From positions 34,968,001 through 35,032,000 of the forward strand of contig CM114274.1 of NCBI GenBank assembly GCA_050084515.1: a stretch of 64,000 nt of DNA. The letters are read 5' to 3'. This DNA is from Blasia pusilla (Eukaryota > Marchantiophyta > Marchantiopsida > Blasiales). Both the position numbers and the translations under genes were made by a program. The notes beneath the pieces were generated by a model that saw only the letters and a list, made by a program, of their open reading frames with translations, made no database searches and was not told the DNA's origin. Below, one piece after another: positions 34,131 through 46,679 of this stretch (its first letter is position 1; the number at the start of each line of letters is the position of its first letter).

Positions 34131-35043
34131 GCTTAAGAACTGAGCAGAAAAGTGCAAAAAAATTCACAAAAAAAGTTCCTCTCTTCAACCCAAGTGAAGA
34201 AAGGCCTCCAGTACCTTTTTCCAGGTTTGCGTGACATCCGCTCCGAGACCCTCGTACAATTGGCTTGCTCGCTTCTTAAACAGGCCAGGAAAGACTCGCT
34301 ACAACTCCTCCTATGAGCCTTCCCCATTAGCCTTAGCTACAAGGGAAAATTCAAGCACAAAGTTTTCAACATCATCTCGCCGTCCCCCCTGCAAACGTGG
34401 GGTATCTTAGCAGCGTCTTTCTAGTGTTGGCCATTGGGAAATTTCTGCTGCTGGGTACGGGCTTGATGCTTGGGAGGGAGGAGGCAGCGGTTCCGATCTG
34501 GTTGATTTGGTCGGCTCCTCGTCCCCCGAGTCTCCAAAGGGGTTCCACGTTGACTCTTCGTCCGACTGCAAACTGGCAGGAGATGTGCTTGGGAGCGTAT
34601 TCTTGTCCCTATTCTTGTTCTTGGGCTTCGTGCGAGGCCGAAGACTGGGAGAAAACCCCGGCGGTCTCCAAGATGGGTGATCTTCTTGTTGCTTATTGCG
34701 TCGATCAGCTCGTTGATCTCGCGAAGAGGGCCGGGAGACTTCCATGAGTCCCTTCTGGGATTCAAGAGCTTGCTTCCGCACCCACGATCGCCACAAGGTA
34801 GGGGTCCATGGAGGGAAATTAGATCTTCCTAATTCCTAATTCCTAAAGCCTACAGGAGTGTGCAGGTGCTCTTAATCTACGTGCTAGGTTTTCCTCCCAT
34901 AAACAGAAGTACCGGGTCATCACCAAGTACAACTGACGTTCATGGGCGAAGCGTTGTTCGGCGACTCGTTCTTTGACATTACTAATTAATTGTTCTATCT
35001 TTTCTAGCACCAATGCAGCAAACCAGTTGTTATCTTCTTTCAT
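34131..35043 (-). pseudogene. Ty3/gypsy gag of a Tat-like element, 5' part
   Basis: On the minus strand from the ATG at 35043: WFAALVLEKIEQLISN, then a Pro/Ser/Arg-rich stretch (34407-34796), then VAKANGEGSYEEL and FPGLFKKRASQLYEGLGADVTQTW (34170-34330), which resembles the retroelement gag helix region. It lies just inside a primer site and LTR in the right order. It is cut off at about 34131 by the transposon. No zinc knuckle remains. Confidence 0.6.
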
Positions 35044-35177
35044 CCATTGTCTTAAGGGGGTAGCTAGAGATAGCAGATGGTCCTGACTAGATGGTTGGGT
35101 CTTCTAGGAGTCAAAGCTTCTTTCCCCGCTCCTGGGTTCCCCATGTGTCTCTCTCCCTCTCCAGCAAAGCTTATGAT

Positions 35178-35194
35178 CCTCGGCAATGGCGCCA
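35178..35194 (-). promoter_or_regulatory. Primer-binding site of the Tat-like Ty3 element
   Basis: The minus strand reads TGGCGCCATTGCCGAGG, close to the TGGCGCCGTTGCC site used by Tat/Athila-type plant Ty3 elements. It directly follows the LTR. Confidence 0.8.
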
Positions 35195-35195
35195 A

Positions 35196-36456
35196 CAAAG
35201 TTTGGTTCTATATGTAATGTATAAGAGTTTCAATTTTACCGTCGTTTACTGAGTTCGATCCCCAAGAGGATCATTTTTTTTATGAAAAGAGAGTTCAAAA
35301 TTACAATTCTGTTGTAATAGCTGTATTTAAATGTGTATGATTTATATTCAATGTCTTATCAATATCTTTGGATCTTTCTTAGTATCGAGGTTTCTTTCTT
35401 CTATTCTCTCTTGTGGAGTTGACAGCATGCTCAGGTAGATTTCCTCTCGATATCAAGAAACCTCACAGAGACCTCAACATGAAAGCTCGCTTCTCCTACT
35501 TTCGGAAATCAATCCGTCTCGGTAGGCTACTCTCTGTCAAACAGATTTCCTACAACTCTATGTTGATTGCTCCATTGATGAGAAAGGTTTTCCTGATTCA
35601 CTCTTCACTCTCCAGACCCAAAAAGAATACTCAGACATAAGCACTGCACATCAGAATGAATGAATGAGTGCTTTACTACTCCATCAAGAATGAGAAAGCT
35701 TCAAAAGTGTATACAAGCTTGAGAGGGTACTACTCCCTTGCTTGGACCATTCCTATAGCATAAAGACTTTGTAAGAGAATGATGATGATAGCTACTTTCA
35801 TGCTTCTTAAATAATCTCTGAAGTAGGAGTGATCCAAAGATTCGAAGCGTTCTTGATGATGTTGGTGTCTCTTCAACATTTGTAACTACATATATCTATG
35901 GTGCTCTTCTCTTTTCCTAAGATCCCTGTGAATCCGCAGAACAAAAATGTCTTAACTACCTATCTTATACAAAGAGTTGCTTCTTTTCCTATTCTAACTC
36001 TTCTAACTATATGTCGCTTGAAATCAGTGTCAATCTTAGCTTTGCTTCGTTGCTAAGTCTGGACCTCTTTTGCTTTGCTTGAGGACGAAGCTCTTTCTCC
36101 TGATCTGAAGACGACGCACTCCATTCTGTGTTCTTGTTCCAGGTGCTTCGTTCGTTATGCTTTGTCATGCTTCATTCAGGAGCGAAGCACTTCATAGACA
36201 GAGCTTAAATGAGCTTCGCTGTCCTTCCGAAGCTTCTTGCTGGATCTGTAGACTTCGTTATTTTATTCTCCTCTCCTCTCAAGAAAATCCTTGATTTTCT
36301 ATCTCTCTGCCTTATCCTTGGAGCTTCGTGATTCACTTTAATCTTACTTATTCTTCTCCATAATAATATATAATAATAAAAATCATAGTGTATATACAAG
36401 TCTTCGTTGAATAAAAATATGTATTTCTTCAAAAGTACAAAATTATGGGTATCACA
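35196..36456 (-). repeat. 5' LTR of the Tat-like Ty3 element
   Basis: About 1.26 kb, non-coding, pyrimidine-rich. On the minus strand it begins TGTGATACCC at 36456 and ends next to the primer site. No matching 3' LTR is obvious, although 6561-7757 shares a short motif near its end. Confidence 0.75.
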
Positions 36457-36457
36457 A

Positions 36458-36860
36458 ACTTAGAAAGGCTACTTCCTCTACAACTAGTGATGTGCTAGGA
36501 GGGATAAGTAGTAGAGTCTCCAAGCCTCAATCTCATGGGCATATCTCTGGGAGAACTCATGGTAATCGTCCATGGGTATCCACTCTAAATGCTGGAAGAT
36601 GCCATTCCATGTTGTTCCTCTCTGGAGTTCCTAGCCCGCTATGAATCACACCAACTCCTAAACTTTGCAATGAAGTCGTGAAACTATATCGTGCCTACCG
36701 CTCCTTAAAACCTACATGGTCATCTACCCCAATCGTCCATCTCGTACTCCCGGGTGGCAAGATCACTCACTGTGTGTGGTAATGCACTAACAAACTCCTC
36801 TACACCCTCCCCCTTGTCTAAAGATAATAGAGAAGGAGGTCAAGGTGGTCCCTCACGTGG
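36458..36860 (-). pseudogene. DNMT-Ty3 copy 1, N-terminal gag piece
   Basis: Broken frames on the minus strand read GAVGTI, FHDFIAKFRSWCD and HGRLP, aligning with GVVSTIELEDFMQEFDTWCD and PPMDDYHEF of copy 2 (53905-54070). At DNA level cccatggacgattaccatgagtt is nearly identical in both. It joins the leader and A1 repeat to its right. Confidence 0.72.
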
Positions 36861-38397
36861 AGACCCTTGAAATCTCGTGCCACTCTGCATCAATCCCCTA
36901 GAGCTACTCTCAAATCCACCACCTCTCCTCTCAAAGTCCCAAAAGGACGCCGTGATAAAAATCGTGCCCCTCTCACATTATCACTCTTAAATCTCATGAG
37001 TAATCCCTCAATCATTCAACCCAAATATGTGGCACTTAATCTACACTTGCTCTCATTGAGACGTTTACTGTGTGGCAACAAGTGGCGTAGTACAAAAAAT
37101 CGACTAGTCTATCGTCTCATGGACAAAACATACCCTCAACTCTGGACATCCCACACATATCTATGTCCCCTAAACCACATACATCAATGATATTCTCAAC
37201 ATCTACACGAAACCCAATATCCCAAATAACTACCCAATATCCAAAAATCCCTTACACGTGGAGGACAAAAGACCATAATGGGTAACCAAGACACATGTTT
37301 ATGTCACTCCTCAGCAATTGCAAATCTCGATCCCAACTTGGTCGTGAAGACAAGTTCTCCAATCAGCAAGATACATACTTCCTTGGTACTAATGATGCTC
37401 AAATCCCCTCGATGTGACGTGCGAGTCTAGCGGTACTATCAGGAATGGAATGGCTAAAAATAGCATGGCACTCGGTCATGGGATATGGCACTCAGTGGCA
37501 TACCCTCTTCTATCAGCAAGATACGCCTTGCTCCCCGGTAATGGTACGGCTCTGCGATCAAGACAATAAGGTGCGGCCACGAGCGGCACAGCGTGGAAAT
37601 TGGCGGCGCGTTGCAACTACGGACGTCACGTCACTCGATCCTTGTTAAGCGGCTACAACTCTCAAAGCATCACAAAGCGAGACATAAACTTTGACCCCAT
37701 GAATCAAAAGGTCACCTTGTCGGAGTCATGGAGGCCGCAAGTGGCGGCGGGGCAGACAAACTCAACCAAGTTTGACGGCAATGGTGATGGAGGACGGTGG
37801 ATGGAAATGGCAAACGCTGCCGTGATACCGACGGTGACGGATGAGATTTTAGGGTTTGAAGGATTTTACCCTTAAATATTTTGGAAATTGCAATGGCGAC
37901 TATGACAGCTTGCAAGATCGGCCATAACTTTCTGCTCCCATCTCCGAATCGCGTAGCGTTTCTTCCACACCATGCACAACTTCTCAATCTAAGATAGCAT
38001 TAAATTGGTTTGTCCATTGGATTGTTATGCAGCCCTTCAATCTTCTCTCCTACACAAATTTTGACAACGCTTCCACGCTCATTTCTCCCAAAGCAAACCT
38101 CAAACCTATATAAACAACAACCATAGAGCTATATGGTGGCTTTGAGAAAACCAGCATGAAGCAACTCGCCCCCATACTTAATTTCTACCAAAAATTGGGT
38201 AGCGATTTCACTCGCCACTCTCCCATATAAAAAAAAACCACAAAGAAAGACACTCAAATGGACGGCTCTTGATACTGTGAGCACTCCCGTGAGCCATGAA
38301 GTGGGGAACATGATCCCCAACCTACAAACCCAACAAGACACAAGTAAGCTTATACATTCTAGCTCTCTAACTCACTCATTCTCCCATTTTTTCTTTG
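36861..38397 (-). other. Leader of DNMT-Ty3 copy 1
   Basis: About 1.5 kb between gag and A1, the same length as the copy 2 leader once the insertion at 52401-53579 is left out. Only chance frames. No convincing primer-binding site was recognised. Confidence 0.5.
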
Positions 38398-38407
38398 TAA
38401 ATCAAGT

Positions 38408-38498
<91 letters not shown>

Positions 38499-38943
38499 GC
38501 CAAACCAAACCTACTCTCCTAATGAGAAGCTTAGGTTACACACACAAGACAAGGAGGACCATAGCTCCTCCACCTCATGCCAAGAGGTTCAACAAACAGA
38601 GAATGAACTTTCAAGCTCTCTCTCTTGGAGGTATATCCCCTTCCTTCTCCCAAGTTCTCTTCACGGCAACCTATGCGCGCAAGTAATCTTCTTGGCTCTT
38701 GTCCTGTTGTAGTGGGTCAAGGGCCACTTCCTAAAGTGGAAATGAAACTATACTCAATATGGAAGCTTACTCAAAATAGTAAGTGTCTCTATATGGGTCC
38801 AAACAAGCCAAAATGACGGGGAAACCTGCTCTCTCAAGTTACCCATGGCCTCCGCATATCATCCTTGAGCTCTTGAGGGTTTGCTCCACTACCTGCAAAT
38901 ACTCTCTACTAGATCTTGTCAATCTATCCTAAAAAATGTGACA
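38398..38943 (-). repeat. Terminal repeat A1 (5' LTR core) of DNMT-Ty3 copy 1
   Basis: Pairs with 409-908; shared blocks include aatgagaagcttaggttacacacacaag-like sequence and the terminal TGTCACAT (minus strand). It directly abuts the continuing copia LTR at 38944. A (CT)n tract has expanded at its inner edge. Confidence 0.8.
38411..38496. repeat. (TC)43 microsatellite
   Basis: Pure TC for 86 bp. The matching place in A2 (437-452) has only a short run, so it expanded after insertion. The Ser-Leu open frame over it is an artefact. Confidence 0.97.
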
Positions 38944-39072
38944 AACCCTAGTTAAGATATATAATCACCCTTAACGGACTAAACAAGATTAAGCTTTCCT
39001 TCTTCATGTGAGTAACAAATATAGTAGTTCGGGTGTCCGATGAGCTTGACTATACCTAAGTCTTCGATACAA
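38944..39072 (-). repeat. Ty1/copia LTR, 5' half (continues 107-292)
   Basis: Matches 12905-13031, including aacaagattaagctttcc and gagcttgactata. Together with 107-292 it is the empty-site LTR into which DNMT-Ty3 copy 1 inserted. Confidence 0.82.
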
Positions 39073-39554
39073 AACACACTCCTCACTCAATTGACACATC
39101 ATCTTCCACTACTAGGTCCTCCCATGGTTCACCAACCTAACTCTCCATCAAAGAGTGGATGATAACAAGCATCATTGTATCCCTAGGCACACCAGTAACA
39201 TTTCCAAAGGTACAAATTTTTTGAATAAACATAATTAATGGAATAAAACTTACACACATATACATAGTTGCATAGAAATAAAGATGTCTACGGATATGCC
39301 CAACATATCCCCTGCGTGGGTTTTTTCGGTAAACCGCGTAGGCTCAAGACACGAGAACGGATAGAGCCTCAAATGAAGGGAGACGAATATGGCTCAAATA
39401 CGTGTAGGCTATGAGCCCTTGCTTGGCCTGCATCAAGGCTCCGCGTGGCCTGCCCTAAGCCCGTCTTGGCTCGCGGAAGACCCACCCTACCATAGGGTGT
39501 ACATGTCTGCAAGACATAGACATGCTCATGGACATAGACTTGTGAGAAAACACA
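39073..39554. other. Unassigned spacer
   Basis: No gene. 39290-39520 is GC-rich with repeated ggctcgcgg/ggcctgc words, similar in style to 46980-47250, possibly another MITE copy. Confidence 0.4.
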
Positions 39555-39973
39555 AAGTGATAAAATCACTGAAATCTTAACAAAACTTAGAGATACAACG
39601 TGGCCTAGTCCATCTGTGCCCTCACAGAAGAGCTTCGATGGAACCCGAACATGGATATAATTCGACATACGAGAATGCGCTACCGTTGCGGCTCCCTACT
39701 ATTTCACTACTCAGGAAACTAGGGTTTTTAACCTATTTTTCTTTGTTTCTATTAATAGAAATATTTTCATCAGGGTGCCTCGCACCCTAATGCAATATAG
39801 GGTTAGATAACCCTAGTAACGCTTCTCCTAAAACCACCTACGTCATATTACTATGACTCCTTCGACGTCCAAGTCAGAACCATCAATCTAGGCTTATCCT
39901 TATACAAGGGGGCCGATCATATTAATGGTGCTCGGAGAAGTGGATGTTGAGAATCCAAAATGACTTTGTCCGT
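39555..39973 (-). repeat. LTR-like dispersed repeat, copy a
   Basis: Similar to 40575-40957 and 46680-47494 (cactact..ggaaactagggttt, tttctat..atagaaat, gacgtc..., ttgagaatccaa). The minus strand of copies b and c starts TGTTGGATTCTCAACATCC-like, typical of a copia LTR. No internal region was found next to it. Confidence 0.6.
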
Positions 39974-40574
39974 ATGCAACCTTACATACACATCATCATC
40001 TTGAAGAAAGAAACTTTGAGAATAAAAATGGACGGGTCCTAGTATCCTTTTCAATTATATAGGGTATGGATTGAAAACTCTAATCCAAATCCTAATCATT
40101 GTATATAGTTATTCTAATTATGATTAACTAATCTTAGTTAAGATAATCATGTTTAACTAACTAACCAAGATTAAACTTTCCTACATTACATGAGTACCAG
40201 ATGGAGCACTTTATATATCCAATGAGCTTGACTATAACTCAACCTTCAATACTCCCTCTCAAGCTTATGTCAATAGCTCTAACACCTAAATCCTCTCTAA
40301 GCATCTAGAAATTCTCTCTAATCGATGCCTTTGTAAAGATATTGATAATTTATTCATTTCTGCCTATGTAAGTAAGATTATTATTAAGCTTAATGCTACT
40401 AGTTCATATCATATAATTGGTCCTAAGTCTTAGGACCTCTTAGATTATATGAAGATAATTTTTTGGATTTCAAAGACCTAGGTACAAAGAAAATATAGGT
40501 TTCTTCTTTAAAATCCAATTTATCAGCTACATTTCCAAGAAAAAAGAATAACCAATGGGAGAAAAAATAATATG

Positions 40575-40957
40575 AATAAATCAATGGAATATATAATAAA
40601 TCTTGAAGATATATAGTGGAACTTGAACATAGAGAGAACTAAGATATGAGAATACCTTACCACTACAGTTATGAGACTATTTCACTACTTAAGAAATAAG
40701 GGTTTTTTACTTATTTTATTCATTTCTATCTATAGAAATGTCTTTTCCAAAGACTACAACCTCGGACTCCAAGTCACATCAAGTCATCCCTCACCCTATG
40801 TAAGATAGGAAGATCATCCTAATAATGCTACTCCATAAACTACCTAGATCAAGTTATTATCATTCTTTCGACGTCTAATATCTAGTATTCTCCTCATATA
40901 AGGTAACCGTTCATCTTAATGATGTACAATAATAATTGGATGTTGAGAATCCAACAA
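40575..40957 (-). repeat. LTR-like dispersed repeat, copy b
   Basis: Inserted in the decayed copia element. The minus strand starts TGTTGGATTCTCAACATCC. Same family as copies a and c. Confidence 0.6.
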
Positions 40958-41468
40958 TTGAATATACATTTTTTGTTAGACATGTTTCTTACTAATCAAC
41001 ACATGTGCATCCCTCTTATGATAAACTCAAGGAAGGTTTGAATTGAACCTCAAACTAGATAGAGAACTTCACATACCAAATAATCCTCCCCATAACATCA
41101 AGATAAGGTTTCAAATATGCTTGCATAAACTGACTCCAAGCAAGTTTATAGCTCTATTATGGCCAAGGTTGCATATTGATAAAGTCTCTGTCCGCGGACT
41201 TATGTCTGTCCTATGGAAGGAGTTGTCCATATAGGCCCCACCTCCTCCCTTTCTTGCCCCCCTTCCCCCAACTCACCTTTGTGTTCTATACGTATTTGTT
41301 GCTTCCTCTCCCCACCTCCACTCCCTCCCCCTTATTTCGTCGCCTTCCCTCCCCCTACCTCCCACCATGAGCAATAAGTGCGGGGATCACCTCTTGCAAT
41401 CCATATCCGTGGATATATCAATATTTTTTCGTCCATTTCCATATTAGGAAGGGACTTGTCCATTTTTA

Positions 41469-42515
41469 AGGCGCGGTAAGAGGAGAGGAAGAGAGGAGAG
41501 AGGAGAGAGGAAACTTCCTTCAACCCAAAGAGATCCTTTTTTTAGAGAGTTTCATGTGATTGAAGATAGTTTCCATTGGGTTCAAGAGAGGAAAAAAATG
41601 TTGTTCACATATTTTTAAATTTTGTTCTGTGTGCTTAGTTACTTCCTCAAAATGGTTTTTCCTCTTCCCTATTATGGCAACCCATCTAAATCCGACGGGT
41701 TGCAACTTGCACAGAATTAAACAAAATGAAAAAATGAGGAAAATTTTCCCTATAATTTCTTTGTGCAAGTCGTCGTAGTCCGACGGGTTGGAAGAATAGT
41801 TTTCCCCAAATTTCAGACTTTCAACCTGTCGGATTCTAACAAGTTTTAAGAAATATCGACAGGGCAAAACTTACAAGTTGTCAAAATCCGATGGGTTGCA
41901 CACTGAGTAAACTTGCACACTTTGAACTTGCAACCCGTTTAGATCTGACGGGTTGTAGACTGATGCAGTATGTCGGAATCCAACGCAAACATATGCACCT
42001 TTCAACTTGTCAGAAATCGACGGTTTGTAGGTAAGTAAACTTGCACACCTGGAACTTGCAACCCGTCGAGATCCGACGGGTTGTAGACTCATGTAACCTG
42101 TCAGAATCTGACGGATTGCAGACACATGCACCAATGCAGAAAAGGGAGGCTTGACAATGAGGACATGGATGTCCTCCTAGCGGTATGGTCGCACCAACCT
42201 CATAAGGAGTTTATGCATTCGTTGGGGGGGAATTGCGATGTATTGACTCGCCTATTGCGCTCTAGAAACGGGCAGCTAGGACTTCTACACTCCAAGGCTC
42301 CAACACCTTGGCGGCGAGAAACAATCCAAGGACCACCTGGAATTGAAGCACTAGCCCGATGTAGCCTACACCATTGATGACCGTCAAACTTTCTCTCCAT
42401 ACCCTTCAAGCGTCATCCATCTTTCTTATGAGCAGGACCAACAAGTGGAGGCAACTCAAAAATGCAATTTCCATCATACGTGGGCGGTAACTAGTTGACA
42501 AGAATGTGCAACCAT
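41469..42515 (-). mobile_element. Fragment of the palindrome-rich Mutator-like transposon
   Basis: Starts with the terminus AGGCGCGGTAAGA (41469), holds about nine palindromes (41678-42125) and ends with an inverted piece of the transposase gene. The minus frame 42200-42409 (CRLHRASASIPGGPWIV, RSPSCPFLERN) aligns with residues about 215-270 of the 29906 protein, and 42410-42500 with the residues just before. The middle and the other end are missing. It lies in the decayed copia element. Confidence 0.82.
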
Positions 42516-44596
42516 GATTATGGCCTCTTATTGGCACGTAGATCAAATTTATGAACATCCTCTTATACATATTGGAATTTGTAACCAATTCTCCTTCATA
42601 TACTCTCGACTTCACACTATAGTCTAGCGATCTAGAGATTGTTTTACAATCCAACATACCATATTTGAAAGCATATGAAGAGCAAATTATTGTTGTAATG
42701 ACCATATTCTCAAAGCAACTATGATAAAGTCAACGCAAATACTTGATTTATAGTAATACCTTCATATCAAAATTATTTTCGAGCTTAGCTTGATTTCTTA
42801 TACTATGTCCTCATTTCTCCCAATAATCAAGGGATCATTGATATATAACACAATAATAATTGCATGACCTTCTCCTTTCAAGATGTATAGTGAAGAATCA
42901 TAATTACAAAGTCTAAAGCGAAGCTCTTACAAGATATTTGTAATCTATAACCATACTAAGCTTTGGGATCTTGCTTAAGACTTTATAGAGTTTTCTTTAA
43001 CCTGTACATACAAAACGAGAACCCTTGATGCACGTACCTATGTGATTGAACCATGTACACCTCTTAACACATATCTCTATTAAAAAAATTTTGACATCCA
43101 TGTTATAAAGTCTTCACTTCTTATTCATTGCAATTGCAATCACTATTCTTGGATTTTCCACCTTTGCAATAGGGCTAAATCTCTCCTTATAGTCAATACT
43201 ATACTATTGTACATAAGCCCTTGGCCATCAACTTATATATTTTTTTCTACTTTTGCACTATACCATCTTGATTATGCTTGACCTCATAAACCCATCTACA
43301 ACTAATAGCTTCCTTACTATGAGGTATATCAACAAGCTCCCATGTGTATTAGTGTCTTGAGCTCTTCTCCGTTGCTTCAATCTATTTGACTTCACATGCA
43401 ACTTCTTCAAAGAACTAGATTCCTATTCCTATTTAAGAAAATCATCATATATGCACAATGTGTTACAATGAATCTTTCATTTAAAAAATTATTAACATGA
43501 CGTATGATTCCACTTGATCTACAAGAAATATTTTTGGAAGTGGAAACCGTTGACATTTGACTTGAGTTCTAACTAGCATCACTGGAGTGAATTCTTGTGC
43601 TCTTCCAAAAAAAAACATATTGACTAAAAATTCCTCAAGTTCTAGCGTAGGATTAGAAGAGTTCATGCATTTTTCAAAAAAGTACGTAAATCTTTTGTAG
43701 TCATATTCTTGCCCTTAACAAACATATTAAAGGGTGGAATAAGCTAGGTTGGATGTAGCATATTGTGACTTCAACTCATCAAAGGTGACATCAAGAGTAA
43801 TAATAATTTTCCTAGAGAATGGAATAGATAACTTATATCCCTTCATTTGTTGAGCATATTCAACGAAGATACATTTCTCAAGCTTGGGATCTAGCTATAA
43901 CTTTTGATGTCTTTCAATAGGAATATGAGCATAACAAATATCACCAAAGACCTGCAGAAATGATAAGTTAGGTTATTACTTATGAAGATTTTGAATGAAG
44001 TCTTGTCATGAACTCATGTGATTGGAGTTTGATTGATAATGAAGGCTACACGCACAATAACTTATGCCCAATGCACCTTGGCCATAATCTTCTCATTCAA
44101 TATATTGTGTAGATCATACCTCAACAGTGTGTTGATTCTTTCGCTCAATCATCCCATTTGTTATAAAATGGATGGGAAGAGATTTGTCATCGGATGTCAC
44201 TATGGCATAAGTAATCATCAAACTCTATTGAGAGATACTCTCATGCCCCATCCTATTGCAATTTAAGAATATGTTGTTTATTCTACTTCTCTACCATAAT
44301 TCAAGATATTTGAAACATTAAGAATCATCTTAACTTAGCTTTGAGAAAGTATGCCAAATATGTCATAATTTCTCAAAATACAAAAGTCATCAATACATGA
44401 CCAAAGTATTGAAACCCACTAATACTACGTTGTGATGTTATACACACATTACTTTGGATGAACTGTAATATTTTGGATGCTTTTTTACCTTATTTTGGAA
44501 ACAAAAATCTAACGTGCTTTCCAAATCGACAAGTGTGGCATACCTCTAGTATATAGAAGCTACTAGCCCTACTAAATAACCACCCCCAACACACAC

Positions 44597-44600
<4 letters not shown>

Positions 44601-44667
<67 letters not shown>
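44601..44667. repeat. (GA)33 microsatellite
   Basis: Pure GA for 67 bp. Confidence 0.97.
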
Positions 44668-44671
<4 letters not shown>

Positions 44672-46679
44672 CAAAAAGAAGAAGTGAGAATGTATACCAA
44701 GAGAATAAGTGAGCCTTATTATTCTCATTCAATTTAAAGGTAGGGACAATGAGTGTTTCTCCTAAAATCCACACAAAAGGATTATCACCTTATCTTAGAT
44801 GGTGATATGTGCTAGCAAGTCATATGAGCCTACACGTGTCACTTTTTGACTTGTTCCTCTAAATAATGTCATTACGCTCAACTACAAGCTAAGAGTTATC
44901 TTGGGTATGGGCATATATCAACATGAAGTACTCAATACATACAAAGTAAGCATGGAATGATTGAAAAATATCAAAGACCCTTTCGTAGTACATCTTCCCT
45001 CAGATTTCTTGCGATATCTCATCCTTATTATGGTACCCTCCCTTCTATATCAATATTAATGATAAATATATGCATGCATCACCTTGTAGTCTAGTTCAAG
45101 GAGAGAGAAAACATCTTTAGCTAATAATTTTAATCTCTCTCTAATGTCTTTATGGATGTAATGAGGGGTTGATGGTGCATCACTCATAACTCCATGGTCT
45201 TTGGGGTTGTACAACCCATTGTTCTACACAATGAAGAGCCACCCAAGCTCCCCATATCTTTGCAATGGAGGAATACTTTACACACACGCCTTATTGCATG
45301 TTTAGGGACGTTATAAACTGTCTGGCAAAGAAGGGATTTTGTGATAAATTGGGTACCCAAAGATCTAATTTAAGCTAGATTGAGATTTTTATAGTTGTAC
45401 TACATAGATTTTATACACTTTACAAAAATATCGATAATTTCAAGATTGAGGATTTCATACACCATGATATAGTGGGTTAAGAATAATGACATATGTATGA
45501 TAGACGATGATCGAGACATATGTATATACATTTAGGGATAAAATTTGAGAATTTAAATCTCCTAAATCCTCACACGGTGTCTTTCCATTTGTATCTAACA
45601 AACATCTCCCTTCCAATCTATATGATATCGGTTCCAATTGCGTAAATGTATAAATCTTGGTCCCACAAGAAATGGAAATGTTTGTGTTGACCCTCTACCT
45701 CTATCTATTCCCCACAAGGTGTTACCATCTTGGTAGAGACCAAAATATTGGATATAATTAAAAAAATGCTTTCGTATTAGATAGGATCATTATCAATGTG
45801 TTGATGTTGACGAATGTTTCTTCACACTCAAGATGTGGCCAGACGGTAGCTATTCCAAGAAGGAAGTATTCCTCTTCATGATCTCCCTCCATTTAGAATG
45901 CAATGTACCAACATAAGGGAAAAAATTGTGATTTTCATCCATATAAAAAACATCAAAGGTGGTTGTGGCGGGGGCAATGTGAGCATGGACTCTACCGAAT
46001 ACTTAAGTATTTATTGGATAAACCATTGAATGTCATATAGAGCCATCCTTAAAGGTTGTACATATATTGTATAAACTAGAGGTTGTATTTACAATAGGAC
46101 CTATGGCAAGTGTGGGTATCTCACAAATTTTGAACACATGTATGCATGCATGCAGGAATATCTTAATTTATTCATAGAAATTGCATCGTCTAAAAGAAGG
46201 AAGAAGTAGGAAATAATTTTACAAAAATCCACAAATACCTCTAAAATTGGCACCTCGTGCATAGAGATTAGGATATCGAGAGGTTTATCTCAACCTTAAT
46301 CGATGATGCACTAGCGGAATTGATACTAGTGTAGGATATGCTCAACAAAAACCACAGATTGTATAGAATATGAGCACTTGAAATGGTTTATCTATGGGTT
46401 GATAACAAGTTTGATGAATGGAGGTATGCCTAGCTAGTGTTTCCCCCTCACTAGAGGGAGTTTGCATTACCTTAAGATCCTATGACCATGGCCAAACTAG
46501 TTCAAATGGCAACAATAAGGGAGCATGCAATTGGCATAGGGTACATCTTAAATCCAGCTGTATGGGGCTAGATTTTGGGGCTGTGGCCATTTACATACAG
46601 CCATATTCATTTTGAATATTTTTAGAGCTCCAAAAACACCCAAGGCAAAGAAGTTCCTCCACTATATTATGAAGGTGAG
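44668..46679. other. Unassigned AT-rich region
   Basis: No gene, repeat pair or recognisable domain seen on either strand. All frames are under about 70 codons. Confidence 0.5.

Larger units (their letters stand above)
293..38943 (-). mobile_element. DNMT-Ty3 retrotransposon copy 1, split by nested insertions
   Basis: A minus-strand Ty3/gypsy element reconstructed from three collinear pieces. 36458-38943 holds the A1 terminal repeat, leader and N-terminal gag. 13290-13622 holds C-terminal gag. 293-6560 holds the end of gag, protease, methyltransferase, RT, RNase H, integrase, PHD and terminal repeats B1-A2-B2. The order matches copy 2 (50524-61281). The outer ends TG...CA sit in a copia LTR that continues on the far side. 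About 0.7 kb of gag, equivalent to roughly 54170-54890 in copy 2, is missing or unrecognisable. The protein is heavily decayed. The claim that the pieces are one insertion rests on the shared target LTR, shared orientation and non-overlapping content. Confidence 0.8.
40019..44530 (-). mobile_element. Decayed Ty1/copia element in pieces
   Basis: Same family as 7767-13031. A 3' LTR remnant (40019-40252), RNase H end (40253-40545), RT pieces (41040-41150, 42516-42960) and RT start to integrase (42960-44530) follow in the right order on the minus strand. They are interrupted by repeat b (40575-40957) and the Mutator-like fragment (41469-42515). DNA such as accatcttgattatgcttga at 43261 matches 9440-9470. 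No frame longer than about 100 codons survives. Confidence 0.82.

Noticed and set aside
38277-38522. Ser-Leu repeat protein
   Set aside because: It is the (TC)n microsatellite in translation. The same applies to the frames at 44490-44774.
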